Assembly: GCA_020002185.1 (NCBI GenBank)
Contig: CM034542.1
Location: 57,941,592 to 58,005,591 of the forward strand
DNA: 64,000 nucleotides
Source: Paraescarpia echinospica
Taxonomy: Eukaryota > Annelida > Polychaeta > Sabellida > Siboglinidae
Direction of reading: 5' to 3'
Below the pieces are notes generated by a model that worked only from the letters and a program-made list of their open reading frames with translations, searched no databases and was not told the origin of the DNA. A program made the translations under genes and the position numbers. Shown piece by piece: positions 1 to 13,900 of the stretch. The stretch's first letter is position 1, and every line of letters begins with the position of its first letter.

Positions 1-59
1 ATATTGACATATTGATTCGCACTAGTCGACACTATTCAATCGGTGCCAGAATCAGGACA

Positions 60-802
60 TCATAGCAAACTACTGTAGGAAACTACTGTAGGAAACTACT
101 GTAGGAAACTACTGTAGGAAACTACTGTAGGAAACTACTGTAGGAAACTACTGTAGGAAACTACTGTAGGAAACTACTGTAGCAAACTACTGTAGCAAAC
201 TACTGTAGCAAACTACTGTAGCAAACTACTGTAGCAAACTACTGTAGCAAACTACTGTAGCAAACTACTGTAGCAAACTACTGTAGCTGTAGAAACTACT
301 GTAGGAAACTACCTACTGTAGCAAACTACTGTAGCAAACTACTGTAGCAAACTACTGTAGCAAACTACTGTAGCAAACTACTGTAGCAAACTACTGTAGC
401 AAACTACTGTAGCAAACTACTGTAGGAAACTACTGTAGGAAACTACTGTAGGAAACTACTGTAGGAAACTACTGTAGCAAACTACTGTAGCAAACTACTG
501 TAGCAAACTACTGTAGCAAACTACTGTAGCAAACAACTGTAGCAAACTACTGTAGCAAACTACTGTAGCAAACTACTGTAGCAAACTACTGTAGCAAACT
601 ACTGTAGGAAACTACTGTAGGAAACTACTGTAGGAAACTACTGTAGGAAACTACTGTAGGAAACTACTGTAGCAAACTACTGTAGCAAACTACTGTAGCA
701 AACTACTGTAGCAAACTACTGTAGCAAACTACTGTAGCAAACTACTGTAGCAAACTACTGTAGCAAACTACTGTAGCAAACTACTGTAGCAAACTACTGT
801 CA
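60..802. repeat. 13-bp minisatellite, first block
   Basis: About 56 copies of a 13-bp unit (ctgtagcaaacta and variants). Variants occur in runs: first GTAGG, then GTAGC, then alternating blocks, with one small interruption near 285-315. Runs of one variant indicate spread by slippage or unequal exchange of neighbouring copies. It lies in the intron downstream of exon 28. Confidence 0.97.
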
Positions 803-984
803 ATCTGTAATTTATTCCATAACTGTATACAGATGTTATTTTCAATTTAACATTCAACAGTGTATGACATTATTAAATAATACACATTGATGCTAGTGAA
901 ATATAGAAAACTATAAAACCAACATATAGACATATTGATTCGCACTAGTCGACACTATTCAATCGGTGCCAGAATCAGGACATC

Positions 985-1350
985 ATAGCAAACTACTGTA
1001 GCAAACTACTGTAGCAAACTACTGCAGCAAACTACTGTAGCAAACTACTGTAGCAAACTACTGTAGCAAACTACTGTAGCAAACTACTGTAGCAAACTAC
1101 TGTAGCAAACCACTGTAGCAAACCACTGTAGCAAACCACTGTAGCAAACCACTGTAGCAAACCACTGTAGCAAACTACTGTAGCAAACTACTGTAGCAAA
1201 CTACTGTAGCAAACTACTGTAGCAAACTACTGTAGCAAACTACTGTAGCAAACTACTGTAGCAAGCTACTGTAGCAAGCTACTGTAGCAAGCTACTGTAG
1301 CAAGCTACTGTAGCAAACTACTGTAGCAAACTACTGTAGCAAACTACTGT
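985..1350. repeat. 13-bp minisatellite, second block of a larger duplication
   Basis: About 28 copies of the same 13-bp unit, with runs of aaaccact and aagctact variants. The bases before it (929-987) repeat those at 9-67 almost exactly, and the bases after both blocks (tttattccataactgta) are alike. The array with its flanks is therefore itself a duplicated unit of about 0.92 kb that probably continues beyond the left edge. Confidence 0.93.
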
Positions 1351-1812
1351 CGATCCACAATTTATTCCATAACTGTACATACAAGTTTTTTTAATTCAAC
1401 AGTGTATTATTTTAGAATAATACGCAGGGACGCAAGTAAAACCTTTCTAAAAACCACATATTGTTATTTATTATTATTAGGATAAATTTGTAAAGCGTCA
1501 TGTATCTGGGTTAAGAACCTGCTCAAAGGCGCTAACAATAAAAGACAAGTAAAGCAAAATAAAACAAGTAAACCAAGTCAAGCGAAATAAATAAGTTAAA
1601 TTAATAAAATAAATATGTTAAATCAACAAATTAAATCTAGGTAAAGGCCACACGGCCAGCACACCATTCCCAGCGAAGTGGCTGGATCAATTACCATCTA
1701 CATAGTAGTGGAAACACCTTGACACACCTCACTTCGAAAGTGGTCGGAAATCTTCGACCCAAACTCTGTGGTATAGATAGACCTAGAAAGTGTAGTGTCT
1801 GGCTGTACTTAC

Positions 1813-1992
1813 CTCACAGCTGCAAAAGTTACAGGGCTGGTCGACAGGGCTGAATTGTTGTCCATTCTTATAAACCCTTCGCTTGTAGCTACAACCATCA
1901 CATACAGGGCAACACTGCCCCGACACCCTCTGAGGGTGGGGGCAGTCAACCCTGCAGAGGGCGTCTAGACGTTCACAGTCTACTGTACCCTC
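1813..1992 (-). CDS. Exon 28 (last seen): second half of VWC 10 and first half of VWC 11
   Basis: 180 bp, residues 2241-2300, phase 0 at both ends: EGTVDCERLDALC and SGQCCPVC, then CSYKRRVYKNGQQF and CNFCSCE at donor GTAAGT. The domain is unfinished, so at least one more exon lies to the left, beyond position 1. The 23-bp array begins about 20 bp upstream of its acceptor. Confidence 0.92.
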
Positions 1993-4900
1993 CTGCAAGA
2001 ATCAGATGTTTATTACAGGTGAATTATCCCGAGGCTGTGAAAATCTTAAATGTAACATCAAATGCTGATTAAATTATCCCAATGATTACAGGCGAATTAT
2101 CCCAATGATTACAAGCGAATTATCACAATGATTACAAGCGAATTATCACAATGATTACAAGTGAATTACCACAATGATTACAAGTGAATTACCACAATGA
2201 TTACAAGTGAATTACCACAATTATTACAAGTGAATTACCACAATGATTACAAGTGAATTATCACAATGATTACAAGTGACTTATCACAATGATTACAAGT
2301 GAATTACCACAATGATTACAAGTGAATTACCACAATGATTACAAGTGAATTACCACAATGATTACAGGCGAATTATCACAATGATTACAAGCGAATTATC
2401 ACAATGATTACAAGTGAATTATCACAATGATTACAAGTGAATTACCACAATGATTACAAGTGAATTACCACAATGATTACAAGTGAATTACCACAATGAT
2501 TACAAGTGAATTATCACAATGATTACAAGTGAATTACCACAATGATTACAAGTGAATTACCACAATGATTACAAGTGAATTATCACAATGATTACAAGTG
2601 ACTTATCACAATGATTACAAGTGAATTACCACAATGATTACAAGCGAATTACCACAATGATTACAGGCGAATTATCACAATGATTACAAGCGAATTATCA
2701 CAATGATTACAAGCGAATTATCACAATGATTACAAGTGAATTATCACAATGATTACAAGTGAATTACCACAATGATTACAAGTGAATTACCACAATGATT
2801 ACAAGTGAATTACCACAATGATTACAAGTGAATTATCACAATGATTACAAGTGACTTATCACAATGATTACAAGTGAATTACCACAATGATTACAAATTA
2901 ATTATCACAATGATTACAAGTGAATTATCACAATGATTACAAGTGAATTATCACAATGATTACAAGTGAATTACCACAATGATTACAAATTAATTATCAC
3001 AATGATTACAAATTAATTATCACAATGATTACAAGTGAATTATGACAATGATTACAAAAGAATTATGACAATGATTACAAGTGAATTATCACAATGATTA
3101 CAAGTGAATTATCACAATGATTACAAAAGAATTATCACAATGATTACAAGTGAATTATCACAATGATTACAAGTGAATTATCACAATGATTACAAAAGAA
3201 TTATCACAATGATTACAAGTGAATTATCACAATGATTACAAGTGAATTATCACAATGATTACAACAGAATTATCACAATGATTACAAGTGAATTATCACA
3301 ATGATTACAAGTGAATTATCACAATGATTACAAGTGAATTATCACAATGATTACAAATGAATTACCACAATGATTACAAGTGAATTATCACAATGATTAC
3401 AAGTGAATTATCACAATGATTACAAGTGAATTATCACAATGATTACAAGTGAATTATCACAATGATTACAAGTGAATTATCACAATGATTACAAATGAAT
3501 TATCACAATGATTACAAGTGAATTATCACAATGATTACAAATGAATTATCACAATGATTACAAGTGAATTATCACAATGATTACAAGTGAGTTACCACAA
3601 TGATTACAAGTGAATTACCACAATGATTACAAGTGAATTATCACAATGATTACAAGTGAATTATCACAATGATTACAAGTGAATTATCACAATGATTACA
3701 AGTGAATTACCACAATGATTACAAGTGAATTATCACAATGATTACAAGTGAATTATCACAATGATTACAAGTGAATTATCACAATAATTACAAGTGAATT
3801 ATCACAATGATTACAAGTGAATTACCACAATGATTACAAGTGAATTACCACAATGATTACAAATGAATTATCACAATGATTACAAATTAATTATCACGAT
3901 TACAAATTAATTATCACAATGATTACAAGTGAATTATCACAACGATTACAAAAGAATTATCACAATGATTACAAGTGAATTATCACAATGATTACAAGTG
4001 AATTGTCACAATGATTACAAATGAATTACCACAATGATTACAAGTGAATTACCACAAGGATTACAAGTGAATTATCACAATGATTACAAGTGAATTACCA
4101 CAATGATTACAAGTGAATTACCACAATGATTACAAGTGAATGATCACAATGATTACAAGTGAATGATCACAATGATTACAAATTAATGATCACAATGATT
4201 ACAAGCGAATGATCACAATGATTACAAATTAATTATCACAATGATTACAAATTAATTATCACAATGATTACAAGTGAATTATCACAATGATTACAAATGA
4301 ATTATCACAATGATTACAATTGAATTATCACAATGATTACAAGTGAATTATCACAATGATTACAAGTGAATTATCACAATTATTACAAGTGAATTATCAC
4401 AATGATTACAAGTGAATTACCACAATGATTACAAGTGAATTATCGCAATGATTACAAGTGAATTATCACAATGATTACAAATTAATTATCACAATGATTA
4501 CAAGTGAATTATCACAATGATTACAGGTGAATTATCACAATGATTACAAGTGAATTATCACAATGATTACAAATTAATTATCACAGTGATTACAAGTGAA
4601 TTATCCCAATGATTACAGGTGAATTATCACCATGATTACAAGTGAATTATCACAATGATTACAAAAGAATTATCACAATGATTACAAGTGAATTATCACA
4701 ATGATTACAAGTGAATTATCACAATGATTACAAAAGAATTATCACAATGATTACAAGTGAATTATCACAATGATTACAAGTGAATTATCACAATGATTAC
4801 AAAAGAATTATCACAATGATTACAAGTGAATTATCACAATGATTACAAGTGAATTATCACAATGATTACAAGTGAATTATCACAATGATTACAAGTGAAT

Positions 4901-7900
4901 TACCACAATGATTACAAGTGAATTATCACAATGATTACAAGTGAATTATCACAATGATTACAAGTGAATTATCACAATGATTACAAGTGAATTATCACAA
5001 TGATTACAAGTGAATTACCACAATGATTACAAGTTAATTACCACAATGATTACAAGTGAATTACCACAATGATTAAAAGTGAATTACCACAATGATTACA
5101 AACGAATTATCACAATGATTACAAGTGAATTATCACAATGATTACAAGTGAATTATCACAATGATTACAAGTGAATAATCACAATGATTACAAATGAATT
5201 ACCACAATGATTACAAGTGAATTACCACAATGATTACAAGTTAATTATCACAATGATTACAAGTGAATTATCACAATGATTACAAGTGAATTACCACAAT
5301 GATTACAAGTGAATTACCACAATGATTACAAGTGAATTATCACAAAGATTACAAGTGAATTACCACAATTATTACAAATTAATTATCACAGTGATTACAA
5401 GTGAATTATCACAATGATTACAGGTGAATTATCACAATGATTACAAGTGAATTATCACAATGATTACAAATTAATTATCAGTGATTACAAGTGAATTATC
5501 CCAATGATTACAGGTGAATTATCACCATGATTACAAGTGAATTATCACAATGATTACAAATGAATTATCACAATGATTACAAGTGAATTATCACAATGAT
5601 TACAAACGAACTATCACAATGATTACAAGTGAATTATCACCATGATTACAAGTGAATTACCACAATGATTACAAAAGAATTATCACAATGATTACAAGTG
5701 AATTATCACAATGATTACAAATGAATTATCACAATGATTACCAATTAATTATTCTAAGATTGTGAAAATATAAATTAATATTTTGATTACAGGTGAATTA
5801 TCCCAATGTTTACAGGTGAATTATCCAATGAGTACAGGCGAATTATCACAATGATTACAGGTCAATCATCACAATGAATACAGGTGAATTATCAATGATT
5901 TCAGGTCAATCATCACAATGATTACAGGTGAATTATCACAATGATTACAGGTGAATTATCACACTGATTACAGGTGAATTATCACAATGACTACAGGTCA
6001 ATTATTTAAATGATTACAGGTGAATTATTACAATGATCACAGGTCAATTATCACAATGATTACAGGTCAACTATCCCAATGATCACATGTCAATTATCCA
6101 AATGGATACATGTCAATTACCCCAAGATTGGAAAAATGTAAATTCACATCTTGATGAATTATCCCAATGATTGCAGGTTACATCCAAATGATTACAGGTG
6201 AATTATACCAATGATTACAGGTGAATTATACCAATAACAGGTGAAGTATCCCAAGGCTGTGAAAAGGTAGCCTTGGCAGTGGATGGATTTATATTGCACC
6301 ATATTTTTTTGTTTATTGGAATGTTTGCCTGAGCACATGAAATTAACGTAATTATATGCCTGAACTCATGAAGTTAATATAATTAAAAGATAAAATATTG
6401 AACACAGCAAACAATATATTATTTGTAGTAATCTCATCTTAGAATATCTTTCATACAAACACTGGAAGTTACACCTACAACATTAGTTGGAATCCTATAG
6501 AAATGTTTACCATGTAACATGGTTGTTTTATCCTTGTGTTTGTATTTTTACCATTTAACATGGTTGTTTTATCCTTGTGTTTGTATCAAGATACTCTGAA
6601 AATTGCCAAACAAATCTGAACAAAAACAAATTAAAAATGATCAAAATATATATTTTACAAGAACAAAGAGGGTAGATAGAAGAAGGATGAACGACCTGAG
6701 GCAACACATTGGAATGCAAGGGATGGTGAGAAGCCGGATGAGATGGGTAGGCCACTTGGTAAGGATGGATGCAGGAAAATTAGCAGAGCAATGCCAAAAC
6801 AACATCAAAGACACAGAAAAAGGGGAAGACCACATGACATGAGAAGATGATGGATGAAAGATGGAGAGAGAGAGCAACGGATAGGAAACTTTGGAAAGAA
6901 AAAACACAGCGAGTGGTTCAGCAATATTGTACCTGACCCTCACCCCTGTAGAGGAGGGAACAAGGAGAACAACAACATTCCCGACTACTCACGAGACAGG
7001 TGCAATTTAGACAGGGGTTGCGAGGGGCGATGAAGGACGTCGCGTTGTGGAACACCTGGCCCTGGTAGTTGCAGGCACGACACACGGGACAACATCTGCC
7101 GGGGCGACGTACGGAGTCGACACACGACACTGGCGGGCACAGCTGCTTTTCACAGACGATGTCACCTGACAGTAAAGTAATAAAAGCTAAACACAAATTC
7201 TTATATAACACTGAATACATGGTCATTAAGGTAGTCACATAGTGACTGAATATATACAGTCATTAAGGTAGTCATATAGTGACTGAATACATACAGTCAA
7301 TAAGGTAGTCACATAGTGACTGAATATATACAGTCATTAAGGTAGTCATATAGTGACTAAATATATATAGTCAATAAGGTAGTCACATAGTGACTGAATA
7401 CATAGTCATTAAGGTAGTCATATAGTAACTAAATGCATACAGTCATTAAGGTAGTCATATAGTGACTGAATACATACAGTCATTAAGATAGTCACATAGA
7501 GACTGAATACATAGTCATTAAGGTATCTTTGAATACATACATTCATTAAGGTAGTCATATAGTGACTGAATACATACAGTCATTAAGATAGTCATATAAT
7601 GACTGAATACATACAGGCATTAAGGTAGTCATATAGTAACTGAATACATAGTCATTAAGGTAATCATATAGTGACTGAATACATACAGTCAATAAGGTAG
7701 TCATATAGTGACTGAATACATACATTCATTAAGGTAGTCATATAGTGACTGAACACATACAGTCAATAAGGTAGTCACATAGTGACTGGATACATACAGT
7801 CACTAAGGTAGTCATATAATAACTGAATACAGTCATTAAGGTAGTCGTATAGTGACTGAATACATACAGTCATTAAGGTAGTCATATAATGACTGAATAC

Positions 7901-10900
7901 ATACAGGCATTAAGGTAGTCATATAGTAACTGAATACATAGTCATTAAGGTAATCATATAGTGACTGAATACATACAGTCAATAAGGTAGTCATATAGTG
8001 ACTGAATACATACATTCATTAAGGTAGTCATATAGTGACTGAACACATACAGTCAATAAGGTAGTCACATAGTGACTGGATACATACAGTCACTAAGGTA
8101 GTCATATAATAACTGAATAGTCATTAAGGTAGTCGTATAGTGACTGGATACATACAGTCATTAAGGTAGTCATGCAGATTGCTTGTTATTGTAAAATCAT
8201 GATATAGTACAAACCATATCTATTCTAACATACTGACTGCCCAAATTTGTTTTATGATCCATAGTTTGTTTTACTATTTGAATATTATACTTCTATAATA
8301 ATAATAGTAATAAACTTTACACTAATAACCAGTCCAGGAATGTTAATATTCAACTAAATTGCCAAGACTTAAACACTGAATATTGACACTGCTATTGAGT
8401 ATCAACTACAAATGAGTATTGAAATTAATAAAACGAACTAAAATTCATTAAGACTTGGCTAAGCACAACAATTGACCTTGTTGTTCAAAGGTAATACATA
8501 TTCTGTTATGTATAACATAATAAACTATAACATAAGTTTTGTTTTCCCTAACAGTTTTTATCAGCATTCTATGACAGAGAATAAAACAGCACAAAAGTAG
8601 CATCAATTACTTTAGGGTTTTGGTTCTTGAGTCAACATGAGATATATATACGTTTTATTACATTCTCTTACAATGTGCGAGTTAATACCATACCAGCTAT
8701 ACAGGCACAGGCAGAACAGGGGTCATCAACTACCACCACTTCTCCAGGGTTATACTTCAGCCCCTTGCGCAGACAACCTTAACATCAAGAGTAAAACAAG
8801 TTTATATACATCACAGTATCCAGTCCTTAGAATTGCTCAAAGTGCTTTATACTTCAACCTCTTCCAACTCTGGGAAATATATAGTCCTGCAGCAATTACT
8901 GTGCAAAGACTATTCACTCTCGTTCACATTTATCCACCAACAGCCAGCTATACTCATACGCTAAGGCAACGTGGAGTGAACGAAATGTCCAAGCTTCAAA
9001 CTGGCAGAAAGAGGATTTGAAACCTGGCTCTGTCGACCGAGTGAGAGTGCAATGTTCTACAACTATGCCTCTGATGAGTGACAATGGAATAGTAAGTACA
9101 GAACACCAAAACAAATATATTTCATTCACTGGCCAACATAACTGAAATTGCATGAATCATATAATACAGTCAAGTAGTGTTTAACATTTATTGCTACATA
9201 CAGAACTGATTTACATATGTAATTGTGTTAATATGTTTATAAATCTTGACACCACAGATCTCATTTAGCAGCAGACAATGTCCATTAACTCAACACTCAC
9301 TTAAATATACATTTAACACTGCTGAGATCCTACAGAATGTCAACACACACTCCCTCTACAAATACAAACCCGAATAGTGACAAACCTTCACACCGGGGGC
9401 AGCACTCTCCAGGGACAGGCTCGGGGTATTTACAACTGACTGGACAAGCAGTCGGCTGACACTGTTCCTCGCCGTCGACGCAGTGACATGACAAACATGG
9501 GTCCGAGTCATCTGTCCAGTGACTGCCTTTGACACGCTCCACTCCAGTGCTGTCTCTACAGCCTGCAGCAACAACTTTCACTTTGATACACTGTGTCTTC
9601 AGCATGCAACAACAATTTTCACTTTCATACACTGTCTCTAGAGCCTGCAGTGATAACTTTTACTTTCACTTTGATACACTGTCTCTACAGCCTGCAGCGA
9701 CAACTATTACGTTCATTTTGATACACTGGCTCTACAGCATGCAGCAACAACTTTCACACACTGTCTCTACAGCCTGCAGTGATAACGTTTACTTTCACTT
9801 TGATACACTGTCTACAGCCTGCAGCGACAACTTTCACTTTCACGCAGTGTCTCTTCCAGGCAGTCCTTTCTCTGTTTGTATTGAATTTACACCAACCATT
9901 GGGTAGGTTGGTAATGGGCAATCCAATTTATTAACACAGGGATTGCCACTGTGCATATATAGTATATACAATAGTCACATCTGGGATGTAGAGCCCACAT
10001 TTCTCTCTCTAACTTAATCTCTTAATAAACGTCATTCATTTGGCCTTCTTTCATCACTATTCATGACTTGTGTTGGTGCTTGCATAAATGAGAATATGCG
10101 GCCACGGCACCGTGCTGCATATGGGTTTTTGTGCTGGCAACAACGCAGGACAAGTGATGATTGGCCTAATGTCTGATGCTAATTATTATGCTAATTACCT
10201 CGTTGTCTCTGGCGCAAGGAGCCAATCACCGCGCGGTAGTGGCGCGCAGTCACAGATTACAACGAGCTCTTGGTCACTTCGTTTTGTGAAAGCAGACGGA
10301 GTGGTCGCATCAACAAATTTTGGCCCTCCCATCCCTCCCAAATTTTTGATAGCGTTAGGGACTACCATGTACATCATTGGTGGAAGAGGGGTTGATAGCA
10401 TATCTCAAAGCTTTCCCCGTTTTCTTAGTGCAGGTGGACAATGTGTTCACGGGGTTTTAACGCCGAGACAGCTCGCTTCTCTTCCACCGGTGATTTTAGT
10501 AAGTGGGGCGTAATGGCCCCACTTATAGGTTTAGGCTAAATCTTGATACAATGTAAGTCTTCAGCAGGTAGTTGGGATTATAGTTAGGTGAATGAATGGT
10601 GTGCTTGGTTAGTACGGTACGGTGCCTAAGGTCTACTGTGATTACAGTAGTAATGATGTTGTATATATCTATAACAATACTGCTAATGTTGTATATGCCG
10701 AAATGTGGGCTCTGTCAACCTGAGGGACAGGAGACTAGTATGGGCTCAGTCACAGGCCTGGCCTTGGGATGTAGAGCCCACATTTCTCTCTCTAACTTAA
10801 TCTCTTAATAAACGTCATTCATTTGGCCTTCTTTCATCACTATTCATGACTTGTGTTGGTGCTTGCATAAATAGTATATACAATAGTCACATCTTGTGCA

Positions 10901-13900
10901 CAGCCAGGTACATCCAGATTACCGATTGATGGACCACACATGTTATGTACAACAATTTTGTGTACATATATAATACTCCTAATTCTTCAATTTTGCTAGT
11001 AATTTACAAAAAAAACCTTGATTGCTGTTACATTAAATTACAGCATACCGACTGTCATATGTTCACAGTATATAAAACATGATACTAAATATTTACACAG
11101 CCAACCAACACACAGTGGATGTTTGCTACCAGACTCCTGATGTAAGGATGTAACTCTGAAATCTCATCGCCACCTTAACTGTGGCTAGAAATTCTGTTCT
11201 TTTTCCTGAATGTCTGGGGTGAGGCTGGCCCCGATATTGGTCCTCAATTTTCCTTTTCTTTCCCCACACTGTTCTTGCACTGCTGTCTCCCCCAACTCCT
11301 CCATTGTTCCCTTGACTATGGCTAAAAGGACCATCAGATACAAGGAGTAATCCCAACATGTTCCTTTATGCGAGCTCCATACCTAGACCGCAAATGTCAC
11401 AGCTTGTACACTTACCCATGCACACGGGGCAGCACCGATTTGTAAGAGCAAGTGGCTTGCTGCATGGCAGTCTGGGACACAAAGGGACGGGCTGACACAA
11501 CATGTTGCCATGTCGACACTCGCACTCTTGACATACTTCACCGAATATGGCAAACTTGAGTTGATTCTTATACACAGTTCCCGCAAAGATGCAGTCTGGC
11601 GTAGAAGAAACAGCTTAGCAGTCAATCATGATAAAATATCAGTTTAAAATTTAATTAGAAGATTTTGTTTAAAAGTTTTAGGTGTGGGTTCACAAATATA
11701 TCTGTTAGTGCTATCATATATTATAAATGCTCAGTCTTAAATTGTAGCACTTACAAGCTCATGTTGTACAAGACCATAGATTAAAGCAAAAGGTGCACAT
11801 GTTCTGGCTACAGCATATTTGAAGTATTTTTTAAATTATCGATAGACTAACTTGGAATATGTCAAGAGAGTGCCTTATGCATTTGAACAAAATGCATAAT
11901 TTTAAAACGACACTTAACTGTAAAATATGAAAAAATTAAGTGTACAAAAACTTTTAAAATGCCTTTAGTTTTGCTAGCACTGGTCAGGCATGTGACTGCC
12001 ACAAGAACTAGGACAGATATAATAATTATTTTATACAGTGCCATATGCATTAATGTTTGCAACACAGTATATAAAGTAATAAATAAAAATACAACTAAAA
12101 AAAATCTAAAATACAAGTATACATAACTTAATAAAATAAACATCAGCAGATTAGATTTTCAATGTTAAAATAAATATGACCAGAGGTTACATGACATGGA
12201 CAGTAAGATGGCACCCACCTGTGCAAGGGCTACAGCAAGTGCCCGCCCGTATGAGGCCGTGAGTGCACTGGTGCTCGCATTGTTCCCGAGGTGCACATGA
12301 CACAGCACCATCCAGGCACTGGCACTGCTGACATGGGTCGGCCTCCGACAGCCACTCATCCCCGTAGCTATACTCTCTGTCCTCGTAGACACACCCTGAC
12401 ATACACAGACACGTCAACTACACATCCTGACACAAGACACATCAACTACACACCCTAACATGACAGACATTTATCAACTACATACCTAATATGTCAACTA
12501 AACACCCTAACACAACAGACATGTCAACTACACACAATGACACTATGTACGACATGTAATATTAGTAATAAAATCAAGAATAGTATTTTAACAATACAAA
12601 TACAAGATTATCTCACACCAATTTTGAGTAATGCTTAACAAATTTATCCAAACCACAGTACACAAAATTTAGCAATATGGCCTCAAGCAGTTTATTATCA
12701 CAAGTCACAAAGAACTATTTCATACAATTTATTTCTTGCTAGCTTCATATAAACAAAACATCTGATCAGACTAAAAATAATGTTTGAGGTCTATTTTTCC
12801 AGCACAGTGCTCCCATGATTTACAATAAAATCATATTATAAATGGCAATGTGAAATTGTTTCTGTTGCATGTCTGTCATAAGCTAAACGAAAACCTCATC
12901 AAATAGCTTTCAAGGAAGATTTTAAAATATACAGAAAACGAAGGCCACAGAAGAGGCGGAGTGACTAAATTAGAGAGGACACTGGACTCCCACTTTTAAC
13001 AGCAGAGCGGTGTGCTCTAGACAGGACGAAATGGAAGGGTGTGACATCCAGGAGGATAGCGAGGAGTCAAGTTGGCCTAGGCATTTATGTCAAGTAAGTC
13101 AAATGTGAAAATGTTCACAAAAAAGCTGTTTGCATTTGCTGTAAATGGTGATTTTCTTGCATTGAAATGGCTGTGGAGTACCTACACAAATATGTAATTA
13201 TTTAATCTTTACCCCTTCCCACTTACCTGGGCAAGTGAGGCAGCAACTGCTGTGGGTCTTCACTGGCTTGGGGCAGGGAAGTTGGTCTGGATCAGTGCAA
13301 CGAACCGGAGAGCAGTGGACCTGTCCACCGACACACGAACAGTTGAGACACGGATTGTAGACAGGCTGGAAGAAGTCTCCATGCTCGTAGTCTCTACCTT
13401 CATACACACAGCTCTGAGACGTCACTGCAACAGAAACAGTTGAGACATGGGTTAGAGATTGGAAGAAGTCTCCATGCTTGTAGTATCTACCCTCATACAC
13501 ACAGCTCTGAGATGTCACTGCAACAGAAACAGTTGAGACATGGGTTAGAGATTGGAAGAAGTCTCCATGCTTGTAGTATCTACCCTCATACACACAGCTC
13601 TGAGATGTCACTGCAACAGAAACAGTTGAGACATGGGTTAGAGATTGGAAGAAGTCTCCATGCTTGTAGTATCTACCCTCATACACACAGCTCTGAGATG
13701 TCACTGCAACAGAAACAGTTGAGACATGGGTTAGAGATTGGAAGAAGTCTCCATGCTTGTAGTATCTACCCTCATACACACAGCTCTGAGATGTCACTGC
13801 AACAGAAACAGTTGAGACATGGGTTAGAGATTGGAAGAAGTCTCCATGCTTGTAGTATCTACCCTCATACACACAGCTCTGAGATGTCACTGCAACAGAA

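Noticed and set aside
70..6250. CRISPR-like appearance of short direct repeats
   Set aside because: Repeats are head-to-tail with no unique spacers, in animal DNA; they are minisatellites.
8637..9020. 127-codon plus-strand open frame
   Set aside because: It overlaps exon 26 on the other strand and a SINE head; no domain.
10088..10513. 141-codon open frame as an intronic gene
   Set aside because: It lies wholly inside a terminal-repeat element and has no recognisable domain; kept only as a low-confidence entry.
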